The notes: generated from the letters alone by a model not told the origin. Positions 1 through 9,545 are shown, counted from the first letter of the stretch. The stretch: 64,000 nt of DNA from Leptospiraceae bacterium (GCA_016711485.1 JADJSX010000034.1:166887-230886), one strand, 5' to 3'. Numbers and translations: made by a program.

Positions 1-297
1 GAAAAAAGTTATCTAAGCCCATCTGAAAAAAGAGTTTTAGTAAAACGGGGAGCAGATGAATATAAGTATTTTTTTTATGAAAATGGGTTGGCTTCTTTAG
101 AATATTTATCCGAAGAAAAAAACATAAAAGCAATTTGTCAAGTACCAGAACAATACAGAACTGGAGGTCACCCACCTGGAAGACTTACCACTCGCGTGAC
201 TGATATTAGCCAGAATGTAGATACATCCCAAGTAGATATTCAATATAAAAACGTTAAACGAAATGTAAACATTCCCGCAAATACATTTAATTTTTAG
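1..297 (+). CDS. C-terminal end of an unidentified protein (cut by window edge)
   Basis: The frame is open from the first base of the window and ends with TAA at 295-297, so only the last 98 residues are visible. The start lies outside the window. The visible part is hydrophilic, has no membrane segment and no motif I recognise. A MITE-like repeat and a hairpin follow it. I cannot assign a function. Confidence 0.6.
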   Translation, partial: EKSYLSPSEKRVLVKRGADEYKYFFYENGLASLEYLSEEKNIKAICQVPEQYRTGGHPPGRLTTRVTDISQNVDTSQVDIQYKNVKRNVNIPANTFNF

Positions 298-324
298 GAT
301 AAATTTGAATGGATTGTGGCGAAA

Positions 325-400
325 GGAATTGTGTAAAAACAAAGTTTTACAAGCACAAAATGCAATAACGGCTTGGATAACTAAATCTTTACACAGTCCC
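325..400. repeat. MITE-like element with IS256-style ends
   Basis: The left end reads GGAATTGTGTAAAAAC and the right end TTTACACAGTCCC, an imperfect inverted repeat resembling GGGACTGTGTAAA termini found on IS256-family elements. The interior is about 45 bp and non-coding. A second, better preserved element of the same type lies at 4040-4130. The link to IS256 rests on the shape of the ends only. Confidence 0.4.
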
Positions 401-403
401 TAT

Positions 404-420
404 TAAGTCGCACCGACTTA
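404..420. terminator. Short hairpin between convergent genes
   Basis: TAAGTCG and CGACTTA form a perfect 7-bp stem around a 3-base loop. It lies between the 3' end of the partial plus-strand gene and the 3' end of the minus-strand foldase gene (stop at 423). The position fits a bidirectional terminator, but there is no strong T-run. Confidence 0.4.
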
Positions 421-422
421 GC

Positions 423-1460
423 TCATTTAATTTTACTAATCTCTTCTTCGTATTGCTTTTGACGAGCATAAGATTCTGCATCTTCTTCCCCAAGCATTTT
501 CAATCTAAGTTCTTTTAATTTTTGTTCTTTATCTTTTTCGGAAATACCATTGTTGGAAGAAAGAAATTCCTGTTCTGCTTTTTCGTAATCGGATAGTTTT
601 TTGTTTTGTGCAGCCAATTCTTTATTAGCCGCTTCTATCCTTTCAGCTCCTTCTTTCCCAAAATATTTGATTTGTAAAGAGGCTAGTTTTTTTTCTTTTT
701 CTTCTTGGTTGAGTCCTGCCAATTCTTTTTCTCTGAGGCTAACTTCAGTTTGGTAGTGGTCAAAAGAATCTTCTCTTCCTGTCACAGCATCTAAATAGGA
801 ACCGTAGGTTTTTTTACGAAGATCTTCGTATTTTTTGACTCTCTCAGGTCCGCTCATGTTTTTTGAAGAATCAATGAAATTTTTTGCAGCAGGGATAAAC
901 GCAACTTGTGCTTCTTCCATTCCAAAAAATAGTTCCGCTTTTTCATCCCCAACAATAGCTCTACGTCTTTGTTTTAAAATATCGTAACGTTCTTGAAAAC
1001 TTATATTATCTGGAAATTCCATTTTTCTAGCTTCATCTTCGTATTGAAAATAAGCCTTAAATAGTTCTTTCATTTTTTCTTTATCTGGGCTTGTGTAATT
1101 TGTATCTAAGAACTTGTAAATAGTTTCATCACATTGGCTTGCAGTATAATCTTCCGGACATTTACGTCTTAAAGCCCAAACTTCCCATGTGAAATTTACT
1201 TTTCCAGATTTTAAATCTGTGATTAATTCTAAATAACCTTTTTTCTCAGATCCTTGAAAGGGAGAAAGTGTTTCATCCCAAAATCCAGTTTGATCCCCAA
1301 AAGGTTGTGTTGTGTTACTTCCAATACTTTTTCCATCTTGCATTTCCTCACCTCCGCTTGTAGAAGGCTTTTTTTTGGAAGGACTTCCTCCAAAAACTAA
1401 GTAGGAAACGGCAAGTACGAGCGCTAATGTTATAATTCCAATAGAAACTTTTTTATCCAT
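423..1460 (-). CDS. Lipase chaperone (Lif/foldase family), membrane anchored
   Basis: The product of 345 aa has an N-terminal membrane anchor (about residues 5-23) followed by a charged, helical, low-complexity domain. The segment around RYDILKQRRRAIVGDEKAEL and LFFGMEEAQVAF resembles the conserved R..R...G...A..LFGEEEA pattern of lipase-specific foldases, which sit on the outer face of the inner membrane and fold secreted lipases. The neighbours support this: two lipase copies lie directly upstream on the same strand, the classic lip-lif order. A hairpin at 1559-1603 lies between the nearest lipase copy and this gene, so co-transcription may be attenuated. The canonical RxxFDYxLSA foldase motif is not clear, so the protein is a divergent member. 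Confidence 0.7.
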   Translation of the reverse strand: MDKKVSIGIITLALVLAVSYLVFGGSPSKKKPSTSGGEEMQDGKSIGSNTTQPFGDQTGFWDETLSPFQGSEKKGYLELITDLKSGKVNFTWEVWALRRKCPEDYTASQCDETIYKFLDTNYTSPDKEKMKELFKAYFQYEDEARKMEFPDNISFQERYDILKQRRRAIVGDEKAELFFGMEEAQVAFIPAAKNFIDSSKNMSGPERVKKYEDLRKKTYGSYLDAVTGREDSFDHYQTEVSLREKELAGLNQEEKEKKLASLQIKYFGKEGAERIEAANKELAAQNKKLSDYEKAEQEFLSSNNGISEKDKEQKLKELRLKMLGEEDAESYARQKQYEEEISKIK

Positions 1461-1558
1461 GGTAATGATTATCCTGAAAATGTATTTTTTTATTTGTAAA
1501 TATTATAAAATTTAAGCTTAGAAGAATTTCGAATTATATGAAATCAATGTTAAAAGAA

Positions 1559-1603
1559 ATTTCCAACTTAGGGATAATATTACTTATCCCTAAGTTAGAA
1601 ATT
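1559..1603. terminator. Long hairpin between lipase copy and foldase gene
   Basis: Two arms of about 19 bp (1559-1577 and 1584-1603, core ACTTAGGGATAA / TTATCCCTAAGT) form a nearly perfect stem around a 6-base loop. It lies downstream of the broken lipase copy and upstream of the foldase gene on the minus strand, where it could act as an attenuator or terminator. Confidence 0.55.
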
Positions 1604-1657
1604 AGAGTCGACGCCCATCTATCAAACAAATCTTAAACTTGTTCGATCATTAAATTC

Positions 1658-2567
1658 TTACAGTCCAGCCTTTGCTGTTTGTGCGATACCTAAGTACCAG
1701 CCAGTTACATCAAAGAAGTTTTGACCGCTCCAACTTAAGTTAGTAGCTTGCAAATGATCAATGCCTGTAGCATACCATTTTGCAGAAGCTTCTCCTTTGT
1801 AAGTTCCCCATTTTTGAGATTCGAAAGGAACCACTCCATCATTTGCACTACCAAGACCGTAGAACAAACCACCTGCCCAAGTGATTGGGTAAGTAGGTGC
1901 CATTAATAAATGTTGAATCGGATCTGCCCAAGCCATTTTGTTTGCATAGGAATAGTATTTCATTCCAGAAACATTTGGAGTAGCAGTATTAAACGATTTC
2001 ACAGTACTAACAGCGAGTGATTTTCCCATTGCGATAACATCCATTGGTTTTTTTCCGTAAAATAAACTAGAAAAAGCACCGAGTGCAGTGTTTGCAAACG
2101 GTTGTAACCAACTTGGAATAATTCCGAGAACGATATCAGCAAGTGGAGCCCCTTTATGAACAGCATCGACAGTGCTCACTGTTGCTACTCTAGATTTAAA
2201 ACCTAATGTAGTATTGGAAGCCATGTAACGAACTACAAGACCACCTTGTGAGTGACCAATCAAATGCTTTTTGCACAACTGTTGGCTGCCATCCAAGGAA
2301 CAAGAACATCTCTTGTTAACTCAGATCTTTTTGGATACTGTTAAGTGGAGAACTACCAGGAGTATTAACTTTTGCTCCCTGAGAACGAAGATAATTGTCT
2401 AGTCCACCCCAGTATTTTACGAGTCCACCAGCAAGACCTTGTGTATCGTCAAATCCAAGAATACCGTGGACTAGGGCAATACAAGTTCCATCAAGAGGAC
2501 CAGCAAATAAACCAACTGGGAGAGAGAAGAAGAGGGTGAAGATGATTGTTAAAAATTTAGCTTTCAT
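1658..2567 (-). pseudogene. Frameshifted copy of the secreted lipase
   Basis: This copy is almost identical to the intact lipase at 2907-3818. The two single-base losses are a T in the run near 2327 (five T here, six in the other copy) and one base near 2260-2270, where the other copy has a slightly longer tract. The reading frame therefore splits into an N-terminal piece of about 83 residues and a C-terminal piece that still holds the GHSQGG nucleophile elbow, the NDGVVPF acid region and the IDHLQATN histidine. Start, signal peptide and upstream sequence match the intact copy. Both changes are single-base, one of them in a homopolymer, so sequencing error cannot be excluded, but as read the gene is broken. 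Confidence 0.8.
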
Positions 2568-2831
2568 AATTTTGTTTTCCTTTTTCAATTTTTTAGTATT
2601 TTCATACTGATACTTTCGTAGTTTTTAAAAATTATGAAGTCAACTAAAAAAAATTTAATAACTATTTTTTATAGATTTAAAGTTTTCAATAGGATTTTAA
2701 CAAGCAATTTATTGACTAAAATCAAAGCGGATAACTCTAATTACCCATTCGTGTAGTAAAATTTGAAACAAAATATTTAGATTAAACAGAAAATAAAATC
2801 GTGATGTATTATTTAAAGAAAAAATTAGAAA

Positions 2832-2882
2832 AAAAGATTATTGAAAATAAAAGTGTTTACTTTAGTTTTTCAATAATCTTTT
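2832..2882 (-). terminator. Hairpin terminator after the intact lipase gene
   Basis: Arms AAAAGATTATTGAAAA and TTTTCAATAATCTTTT form a 16-bp stem around a loop of about 19 bases, 25 bp past the lipase stop codon. Flanking A/T runs fit a Rho-independent terminator for minus-strand transcription. Confidence 0.6.
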
Positions 2883-2906
2883 ATTTTGCAGATTCACTCT
2901 TACTAA

Positions 2907-3818
2907 TTAAAGACCAGCCTTCGCTGTTTGTGCGATACCTAAGTACCAGCCAGTTACATCAAAGAAGTTTTGACCACTCCAACTTAGGTTAGTAGCTTGC
3001 AAATGATCAATACCTGTAGCATACCAGTTTGCAGAAGCTTCTCCTTTGAAAGTTCCCCATTTTTGAGATTCAAAAGGAACCACTCCATCATTTGCACTAC
3101 CAAGACCGTAGAACAAACCACCTGCCCAAGTGATTGGGTAAGTAGGTGCCATTAATAAATGTTGAACTGGATCTGCCCAAGCCATTTTGTTTGCATAGGA
3201 ATAGTATTTCATTCCAGAAACATTTGGAGTTGCAGCATTAAATGAATTCACAGTACTAACAGCGAGTGATTTTCCCATTGCGATAACATCCATTGGTTTT
3301 TTTCCGTAAAATAAACTAGAAAAAGCACCGAGTGCAGTGTTTGCAAACGGTTGCAACCAACTTGGAATAATTCCGAGAACGATATCAGCAAGTGGAGCCC
3401 CTTTATGAACAGCATCGACAGTGCTCACTGTTGCTACTCTAGATTTAAAACCTAATGTAGTATTGGAAGCCATGTAACGAACTACAAGACCACCTTGTGA
3501 GTGACCAATCAAATGTACTTTTGTACAACTGTTGGCTGCCATCCAAGGAACAAGAACATCTCTTGTTAACTCAGATCTTTTTTGGATACTGTTAAGTGGA
3601 GAACTACCAGGAGTATTAACTTTTGCTCCCTGAGAACGAAGATAATTGTCTAGTCCACCCCAGTATTTTACGAGTCCACCAGCAAGACCTTGTGTATCGT
3701 CAAATCCAAGAATACCGTGGACTAGGGCAATACAAGTTCCATCAAGAGGACCAGCAAATAAACCAACTGGGAGAGAGAAGAAGAGGGTGAAGATGATTGT
3801 TAAAAATTTAGCTTTCAT
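2907..3818 (-). CDS. Secreted triacylglycerol lipase (alpha/beta hydrolase, GHSQG type)
   Basis: The 303-aa product starts with a signal peptide (about residues 1-22). The mature part begins with the oxyanion region LVHGILGF (His34). The nucleophile elbow is GHSQGG with Ser107, the likely acid is Asp244 in NDGVVP, and the likely histidine is His272 in IDHLQATN. This order and spacing match family I.1/I.2 true lipases, which hydrolyse triacylglycerols outside the cell and need a dedicated foldase. A foldase gene lies about 1.4 kb downstream on the same strand. A near-identical frameshifted copy (1658-2567) lies between them, so the locus is a tandem duplication of roughly 0.93 kb that includes the 5' leader. 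The start has GAAAAAGGAAAAC upstream. Confidence 0.85.
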   Translation of the reverse strand: MKAKFLTIIFTLFFSLPVGLFAGPLDGTCIALVHGILGFDDTQGLAGGLVKYWGGLDNYLRSQGAKVNTPGSSPLNSIQKRSELTRDVLVPWMAANSCTKVHLIGHSQGGLVVRYMASNTTLGFKSRVATVSTVDAVHKGAPLADIVLGIIPSWLQPFANTALGAFSSLFYGKKPMDVIAMGKSLAVSTVNSFNAATPNVSGMKYYSYANKMAWADPVQHLLMAPTYPITWAGGLFYGLGSANDGVVPFESQKWGTFKGEASANWYATGIDHLQATNLSWSGQNFFDVTGWYLGIAQTAKAGL

Positions 3819-4285
3819 AATTTTGTTTTCCTTTTTCGATTTTGTTTTTACTACTTGTCACTAGAAGTTTTTTAAATTCCACTAACGTCAATAAAAAAAA
3901 AATGAATTTAAATACCGCATAAAATTATTTTATCGCAACTTGCAATCTTAAGAAAAAATCATAACCGAGACAGAATAATTTTAAGGTAAATCCTTATTAT
4001 CCTTCCATTATAAAATGGAAAAATAATTCTATTTAATAAGGGGTTGTGTAAAAGCATAGATTTCTGAGCGCAGAATGCCAAGAAACCGCATTTCTCTGTG
4101 CCTCCGTGGCAATGCTTTTACACAGTCCCCCAAACGTTCAAAAGAAGTTGACACCCGAACTCAATGTTTCTCCCTAAGGGTCGAAACATAATGGTGGGCT
4201 CGCTGCGAATTCTTTCAAAAGGATTATATGTTATACAATAAGGCAGAATAGATATCCTAGCCTGTTATCAGTTAATAAAAAAAAC
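3819..4285. other. Intergenic region with one MITE
   Basis: No gene is supported in this stretch. It holds the upstream region of the lipase (minus strand), the MITE at 4040-4130, and a G+C-richer patch around 4135-4215. The promoter-like sequence of the following lipoprotein operon starts at 4286. Confidence 0.5.
4040..4130. repeat. MITE-like element, 91 bp, IS256-style termini
   Basis: The left end GGGGTTGTGTAAAAGCAT and right end ATGCTTTTACACAGTCCCC pair over 12 perfect bases (GTGTAAAAGCAT) with further matches outward. The interior is about 55 bp and non-coding. The ends resemble GGGACTGTGTAAA of IS256-family elements, and the same design recurs at 325-400. I infer a miniature element mobilised by a transposase outside this window. 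Confidence 0.55.
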
Positions 4286-4314
4286 TTGCAGATAATCCCC
4301 CTCCCATAATAAAT
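4286..4314 (+). promoter_or_regulatory. Possible sigma-70 promoter of the lipoprotein pair
   Basis: TTGCAG at 4286-4291 and ATAAAT at 4309-4314 are separated by 17 bases, ending 34 bp before the first start codon. This is a consensus match by eye only. Confidence 0.3.
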
Positions 4315-4348
4315 TAGTAAAACTATTAATTTATAGAGGAGTTAAGAT

Positions 4349-4852
4349 TTGAAAAAATACCTTTTCGTTTTTTTAGCATTGTTAGGGTTCCTTAATTGCG
4401 CAAAAACAGATTACTATATTAAAAATGTAGATAGCAAAATTAGGATGACTTCCTTTTCAAATGAGGAAGGTTATGTTTTAAAAAGGAGATTCGAACTTTC
4501 CCATACAAGAGTAAATATGTTTTGGGGACTTTTGAATGTTTACCAAAAAGATCTAGAGTCTATTTTATTACCAGAATTTAGAAACTACGAAAAAGAAGCG
4601 GTAGGAAATTTAACTATTACCGAAAAATATGATTTTTTAGATAGCCTAGTCGATTTTATTTTGATTGGAATAGTAAGACCATATACTGTTATTCTTCAGG
4701 GAAATGTATACGAAAAACAATTGGAATTAAAATCAGTTGTCCCGAAAACAGAGTTAGAATCTGAACCAAAATCTGAATCTGTTCCTGAACCTGAACCCGA
4801 GGTAAAAAAGAAATCAGAACCAGTTAAACCTAAAAAAGGAGTAAAAAAATGA
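4349..4852 (+). CDS. Putative lipoprotein with acidic/proline C-terminal tail
   Basis: The product of 167 aa starts at TTG (4349), supported by GAGGAG 7 bases upstream. Residues 1-17 form a signal sequence ending in LLGFLNC, a spirochaetal-style lipobox, so the mature protein would be anchored through Cys17. The body has no family I recognise. The last 40 residues are a low-complexity tail rich in Glu, Pro, Ser and Lys, typical of an extended linker. The stop overlaps the next start (ATGA at 4849-4852), so the two lipoproteins are probably translationally coupled. Function unknown. Confidence 0.7.
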   Translation: MKKYLFVFLALLGFLNCAKTDYYIKNVDSKIRMTSFSNEEGYVLKRRFELSHTRVNMFWGLLNVYQKDLESILLPEFRNYEKEAVGNLTITEKYDFLDSLVDFILIGIVRPYTVILQGNVYEKQLELKSVVPKTELESEPKSESVPEPEPEVKKKSEPVKPKKGVKK

Positions 4853-5253
4853 AAAACAAAAATACGTTCCTTTTATTTTACAGTGTTTTATTACTCTTAA
4901 TTCTAAACTGTACGACCTATACTCATAACCTAATTAACTATCAAGTTCCTGTATCCTTTGGGAATGAAGAAATAAAAGGGGAAAAAGCGCGTTCGTTTAG
5001 AATCGAAAAAAAGTTAACCTGGTTTTTATTTGATACAATAAAAACGCAAGAACTTGATTTAGGTCGAACGTTTGAAGAAGAGCTTCCGAATGCAAAACGA
5101 ATTTACAATTTACGAATCCAATCGGAAGAAGGTCCGCTTGACTCAATCATTCGTTTAGTCAGCACTGGATTTCAGGTATGGGCATTCGTATCAAACAGGC
5201 CACTTTTATTTTCTCGCCGAACCGTTGTGATCACGGGGGATGTCATAGAATAA
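4849..5253 (+). CDS. Putative lipoprotein, second gene of a coupled pair
   Basis: The product of 134 aa has a hydrophobic signal segment (residues 7-20) and a lipobox ending LLILNC. Its stretch SIIRLVSTG resembles SLVDFILIG in the partner, and both have a short hydrophobic segment near the same place, so the two may be distant paralogues. It overlaps the preceding gene by four bases. No catalytic motif is visible. Function unknown. Confidence 0.7.
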   Translation: MKNKNTFLLFYSVLLLLILNCTTYTHNLINYQVPVSFGNEEIKGEKARSFRIEKKLTWFLFDTIKTQELDLGRTFEEELPNAKRIYNLRIQSEEGPLDSIIRLVSTGFQVWAFVSNRPLLFSRRTVVITGDVIE

Positions 5254-5814
5254 TCCAATAAAATCTAGATTTCTATTTAGTCACAAACTGAGTCTAATCG
5301 AAATCTAGATAGTTAACACACCTTACATAAAAAAATGAATTAAATAGCCTGCGGCGGCAAGCCGCAACCCTCAGTCGTACATTTGGCTCACCTTGTGCAA
5401 GGTGAGTTATTCGATTTAGAATATTAGATTTATCTAATGAATAATTCGGTTTGGGCGCAGCCCAATGTCATTAAGTTAATGCTTCTTTGTCAAGTTGGCT
5501 TAAACCTAATTCTATGTAGGTTTTTAATGCAATAGTTTTTCTAAAAAACTCATAGACAAAAAATAAACAGGGCAGATCTTTTTCTAATTTTTCAAATGCA
5601 AAAAGGTCTTAATGGAGCATTTGCAGCGTGTTAAGGCAATAAAATCGCTGCTGCGGGCTTTCTTTTCTTTTTTGCTTACTTTTTTCTTTCCCAAGAAAGA
5701 AAAGAAAAAAGTAAGATTAATAAATCCTACTCTGGGACGAAGTAGTTTGGCGACTTGACAAAGTCGCAATAGTAAAATGCTTTTCAAGTTCAAAGTAAAA
5801 CGAAATATGTAACC
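5254..5814. other. Intergenic region with two hairpins
   Basis: No gene is supported. CTCACCTT/AAGGTGAG (5387-5406, loop GTGC) is a terminator-like stem downstream of the lipoprotein pair. A second, long stem (5675-5715) pairs CTTACTTTTTTCTTTC with its near-complement and lies about 100 bp upstream of the acyltransferase gene. A GCGGC/GCCGC stem lies near 5351-5366. Confidence 0.5.
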
Positions 5815-6723
5815 ATGAAACAAATTGGTTATTTTATTTCGTTTTTAATTGCATATTTTTTATATCTTCCCTTTAAGATTTTACCTTATCGAATTTGCCT
5901 AAGCTATGGAGTTGGAATCACTAAAGTATTATTTCCATTTGCCAAAAAACATAGAAAAATCGCCTATGAGAATATTTCGTTTGCATTTCCTAATCTAACA
6001 GACGAGGAAAAATTAATCTTAGTCAAAAAACATTTCCAGCATCTAGGGCGGTTACTCGCAGGTACCCTCTTCGCTTCTAGAATGAATAAAGAGTGGATGG
6101 ATAAATACCTTTCCTATGACCCTGAGTCGTTAAAAATAGAACAGGAAACAAATAAAGAAGGAATTGGTGTAGTATTAGTTTCGGGTCACTTAGGAAGTTG
6201 GGAGTTATTAGTTCAGTTCATGGGACTTAGAATGAAAGGAGCAGGGATTTATAAAAAAATTCGAAACCCATTTGTGGATAAGTGGGTGAAATCGCTACGA
6301 GAAAGCAATGGAATTTTACTTGTCACAACTGATGAATCTAGTCGAGTAATGAAACTTTTAAAAGATGGGTATTGGATAGGATTTGGCTCTGACCAAAATG
6401 CTGGGAAAGCAGGAATATTTGTAAACTTCTTCAATCGCCCTGCTTCCACTTTTCAAGGCCCGGCTCTTATGGCATACCTCACTGGAGCCAAATTACTATT
6501 ATACTCAGTGCTCTGTGGTGAAAACGGCAAAGCAATCGTTCGAGTCCACAATTTCGGAATTATTGACAAAAAGAAATTTCCAAATAGAGATGCGGCTGTT
6601 CGCCATTATACTGAACTTTGGACAAATAAACTAGAAGAAGAAATAAAACTTTTTCCCGAACAGTATTTTTGGGTACACAGAAGATGGCGCACAAAACCTG
6701 GAGATTTTCCTGGACAAACTTGA
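5815..6723 (+). CDS. Lipid A biosynthesis-type (LpxL/HtrB-like) acyltransferase
   Basis: The product of 302 aa starts with a membrane anchor (residues 5-22). The catalytic H-x4-E box is visible as GHLGSWE (His125, Glu130). The family signature DQNAGKAGIFVNFFNRPAS follows near residue 193, and the C-terminal block PEQYFWVHRRWRTKP ends the domain. Length and order match Lip_A_acyltrans proteins, which transfer a secondary acyl chain from acyl-ACP to lipid A precursors at the inner membrane. It stands alone on the plus strand. Which acyl chain is used cannot be read from the sequence. Confidence 0.85.
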   Translation: MKQIGYFISFLIAYFLYLPFKILPYRICLSYGVGITKVLFPFAKKHRKIAYENISFAFPNLTDEEKLILVKKHFQHLGRLLAGTLFASRMNKEWMDKYLSYDPESLKIEQETNKEGIGVVLVSGHLGSWELLVQFMGLRMKGAGIYKKIRNPFVDKWVKSLRESNGILLVTTDESSRVMKLLKDGYWIGFGSDQNAGKAGIFVNFFNRPASTFQGPALMAYLTGAKLLLYSVLCGENGKAIVRVHNFGIIDKKKFPNRDAAVRHYTELWTNKLEEEIKLFPEQYFWVHRRWRTKPGDFPGQT

Positions 6724-6880
6724 ACTGAAAAATTTACAATAGATATCTGAAACTTAGTATCAATTTCCTTTTGATATATGTATCTATTCAAGAGAAAAAT
6801 GCTCATTACATTGTTCTTGGCTGTAAGCAAAAATTTCTTTGCATAGAATTCAGGTAATTTTCTAAGATTTTCTTTTCATC

Positions 6881-9535
6881 TTACTCATACATCTTAAACG
6901 AGTGATGTAAAATTTCTGAACTCTTTAGTAGTTTGTATTCCATTGCATTTAAGTTTGCTAACTGTGAAGCATATTCTGCTTTGGCTCGAACTACGGAATC
7001 GTCAATTAAATGATCACCCTTAATTTCTAAAATTTGGTAGGACCCATTTCTTAACTTGATCAGAAAATCGGGATAATAACTTCTGAGTGTATTTGAATCT
7101 GGTTCAATATAATTTATAAAAAAATCAGTCTGTCCATGAGTGAGCATTCCGGTAAACCAAACTCCTTCAACTTTACTATCATGAATTAGAATATCAAAAA
7201 TCTTTTTTTCAGGTAAAGAATCAAAACAATAACGATCTAAATGAAAAGACTTACCGGCTATTTCTGCGTAACCGCTATCTTCTATTTTAACAACCAATTC
7301 TTTCTTGGCTCTCATTCTGAAACTATCTCCTTCTTTCGGAGGTTTTACTAATTCGATCTCGACTTCTTCTTTAGTTTTAAATTCTATAATTTCATAAAGC
7401 TCTTTAAATAAATGCGGGATGACCCAGTCATATAAAAGCTCGTTGAATTCGTTTACAGATTTTAAAATTTCTTTCGTTCCTTGTTTGGTCGATGAAAGCA
7501 AATGATTGATTTTTAATGGGGAAAGATTCAAATACTTTGCGATCTCAGCGACTAAAGTCAACTCAGAGAAAGTTCTTTTCTCTTTGATATAAGTAACATC
7601 TCTGTCTGCCGATATTTTCTTTCCGATGTCATGGATACTTCTTTCGGAACGGAGGATTTTATATTTTCCAGTGTCTACTTTTTCTAGTTCTAAATCAATT
7701 CCATCTTTTAGTTTCTTTTCTTTTAATTGATGAAGTTTTCGAGTAAGATTGAGTTTTACCTTAATCGGTGGTGGAACAATTCTTACTTCGACGGTTTCTT
7801 TTCCATCGTCGGCATTGTTTAAGTCACTAACGGATAATCGAAAGTTCTCTTTCAGTTCTGCTTCCAATGTTTTTACATTTTCATCCGAAAGAAATACAAG
7901 ACCTGTTTCTTGGTAACTCGTGATTTGCCGCAGACAGCGCATCGTTGCCTGGAGAACAAATACTTTGGACTTTGGCTCTCTATGCAAACCAACTCCAAAT
8001 AAGGACCGACAATTCCAACCTTCTTTTCCTTTGTTGACCAGTAAGATGAATTGTTTGTCAGATTGTGGAGTATCTAGATTTTTGAATTCCCGAATGTCAT
8101 CGTTAGTCGTAATAGAAGAGTCTCCCACATTGACTAAAATCTTTTCAGTAGAGATACCTAGCTCGGATAATACTTGTTCGACTGCTGGCTTTAGCTCTAA
8201 TTGTAACTCTTCAATGGTAGAAGCAAAGAAAGCAATCTTAGGAAGAAGTCCTTCAAAGAGTTTGCCATTATACGCTGTCCAAAATTCTTGAATTGCTAAG
8301 CGAATAAAAGGAATAGTCTGGTCTTTTATATTTTCAAATCCACTGATTTTTACTTTCTTTAAATATCTATTCTGAATAGCATCTTTTAATCCATAAGCAT
8401 AAACCACTTCGGGTAATAGCCTACTACCCACAAAAGGAGTTCCGGTATAATTATAACAGCCTACAACTTTTGTTCCGGTTTGTTTTAAATTTTCTGCTAA
8501 TTCATTTATAGTAACACGGAGGCTAGTCGCTGTTTGCTTTAGACCAAAGTCAGCAGCAAGTGCATTTCCAAAAACGTGATGTGCCTCATCTACATAAATT
8601 CCTAGTTGTTTAAAACGAGTAAGCTTAGCAAAACGTTGGTTTGTAATTAAATCCACCTCTTCCAAATCAAAGCCATATAGGTCTAAATAATCTTGATTAG
8701 AACTTTTTGCTTTGTAGACAGCAGGATGAGATTCAAACAATTCCTGAGCACCGGTCTTTGTTTTAGTTTTCTTTTTTAGAATAATTTTTTGAGTATTGGA
8801 AATGATGATATTGAATTTGGAATTATCTATGGCGTTTAACGCATCTCCTGTTTCATCTAAGAAAAAGAAATGTGTGTTAGTCTCTATCCAACTTACATAC
8901 TCAGGCGGAACTACTTTTGAAAAATCAAAAGTTTGAATTTCTTTCAAAGATTGCAAGACAGTTTTATCAGGAGCAAATACAAGTGCGTTATGACAAAATC
9001 TTTCATCATTGGGAAATTTATTTGCAAGAAGAAATTCATAGAAAATAGAAGTTGCCATGAGCACAGTCTTTCCAAGTCCCATTGTGAGAGCGAAAATATA
9101 GTTTGGATAGATCTGCTGAAATTTCTGAATGCCTTCAAATACAGCCTTAAAAAGTTCCTTACTCGTTGTATCTAAAATTTCCGAAGGTCCGAACATGCTC
9201 AACTGATTCTGTGCATCTATACCAATTTCTTTTCGATTTGTAAATTCTTCTTTTTTATAAAACCAATCTTCGAATATTTGATAGAGAAATTTATTATGAC
9301 AAAACTCTTTTAAGAAAACATACATCTCCAGAGCTTCAAATTGAGGCTTACGCAAATAAGCCGACGGATTCTCAGGATTATTAAAATGCAAAAACTTGCG
9401 GGTAAGTGGTGTATAACTCGAATAGATTCTCTTTCGTTCTTCTTTCAAAAACAATTCTAAATATACATAAAAAGGAAAATCAATATTTTGAACTTTGGGT
9501 TTTGTTTTTTTAGGTTCTTTCATTTTTTCCACCAT
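6881..9535 (-). CDS. Type III restriction endonuclease subunit (Res)
   Basis: The product of 884 aa carries Walker A MGLGKT (about 152-157), a DEAH box in YVDEAHH (316-319), helicase domain 2 with NKGKEGWNC and a QATMRCLRQ segment, and a C-terminal PD-(D/E)XK nuclease (YPDF at 821-824, EIKG at 837-840). That is the layout of type III Res subunits, which translocate on DNA and cut only in complex with Mod. All key residues look intact. The cognate mod gene (10287-12241) is decayed and is separated from res by a transposase gene, so Res probably has no local partner. Starts at 9535 or the in-frame ATG at 9523 are both possible. Confidence 0.85.
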   Translation of the reverse strand: MVEKMKEPKKTKPKVQNIDFPFYVYLELFLKEERKRIYSSYTPLTRKFLHFNNPENPSAYLRKPQFEALEMYVFLKEFCHNKFLYQIFEDWFYKKEEFTNRKEIGIDAQNQLSMFGPSEILDTTSKELFKAVFEGIQKFQQIYPNYIFALTMGLGKTVLMATSIFYEFLLANKFPNDERFCHNALVFAPDKTVLQSLKEIQTFDFSKVVPPEYVSWIETNTHFFFLDETGDALNAIDNSKFNIIISNTQKIILKKKTKTKTGAQELFESHPAVYKAKSSNQDYLDLYGFDLEEVDLITNQRFAKLTRFKQLGIYVDEAHHVFGNALAADFGLKQTATSLRVTINELAENLKQTGTKVVGCYNYTGTPFVGSRLLPEVVYAYGLKDAIQNRYLKKVKISGFENIKDQTIPFIRLAIQEFWTAYNGKLFEGLLPKIAFFASTIEELQLELKPAVEQVLSELGISTEKILVNVGDSSITTNDDIREFKNLDTPQSDKQFILLVNKGKEGWNCRSLFGVGLHREPKSKVFVLQATMRCLRQITSYQETGLVFLSDENVKTLEAELKENFRLSVSDLNNADDGKETVEVRIVPPPIKVKLNLTRKLHQLKEKKLKDGIDLELEKVDTGKYKILRSERSIHDIGKKISADRDVTYIKEKRTFSELTLVAEIAKYLNLSPLKINHLLSSTKQGTKEILKSVNEFNELLYDWVIPHLFKELYEIIEFKTKEEVEIELVKPPKEGDSFRMRAKKELVVKIEDSGYAEIAGKSFHLDRYCFDSLPEKKIFDILIHDSKVEGVWFTGMLTHGQTDFFINYIEPDSNTLRSYYPDFLIKLRNGSYQILEIKGDHLIDDSVVRAKAEYASQLANLNAMEYKLLKSSEILHHSFKMYE

Positions 9536-9545
9536 GAAATAGGTC

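Noticed and set aside
411..424. Possible seventh copy of the GTGCGA motif (GTGCGACTTAATAG on the minus strand)
   Set aside because: The right half GCAC is missing, and it lies outside the mobile element in a short terminator-like hairpin.
2395..2992. Plus-strand open frames opposite the lipase copies
   Set aside because: They are antisense to well-supported lipase sequence, or run through a terminator hairpin, and have no ribosome site.
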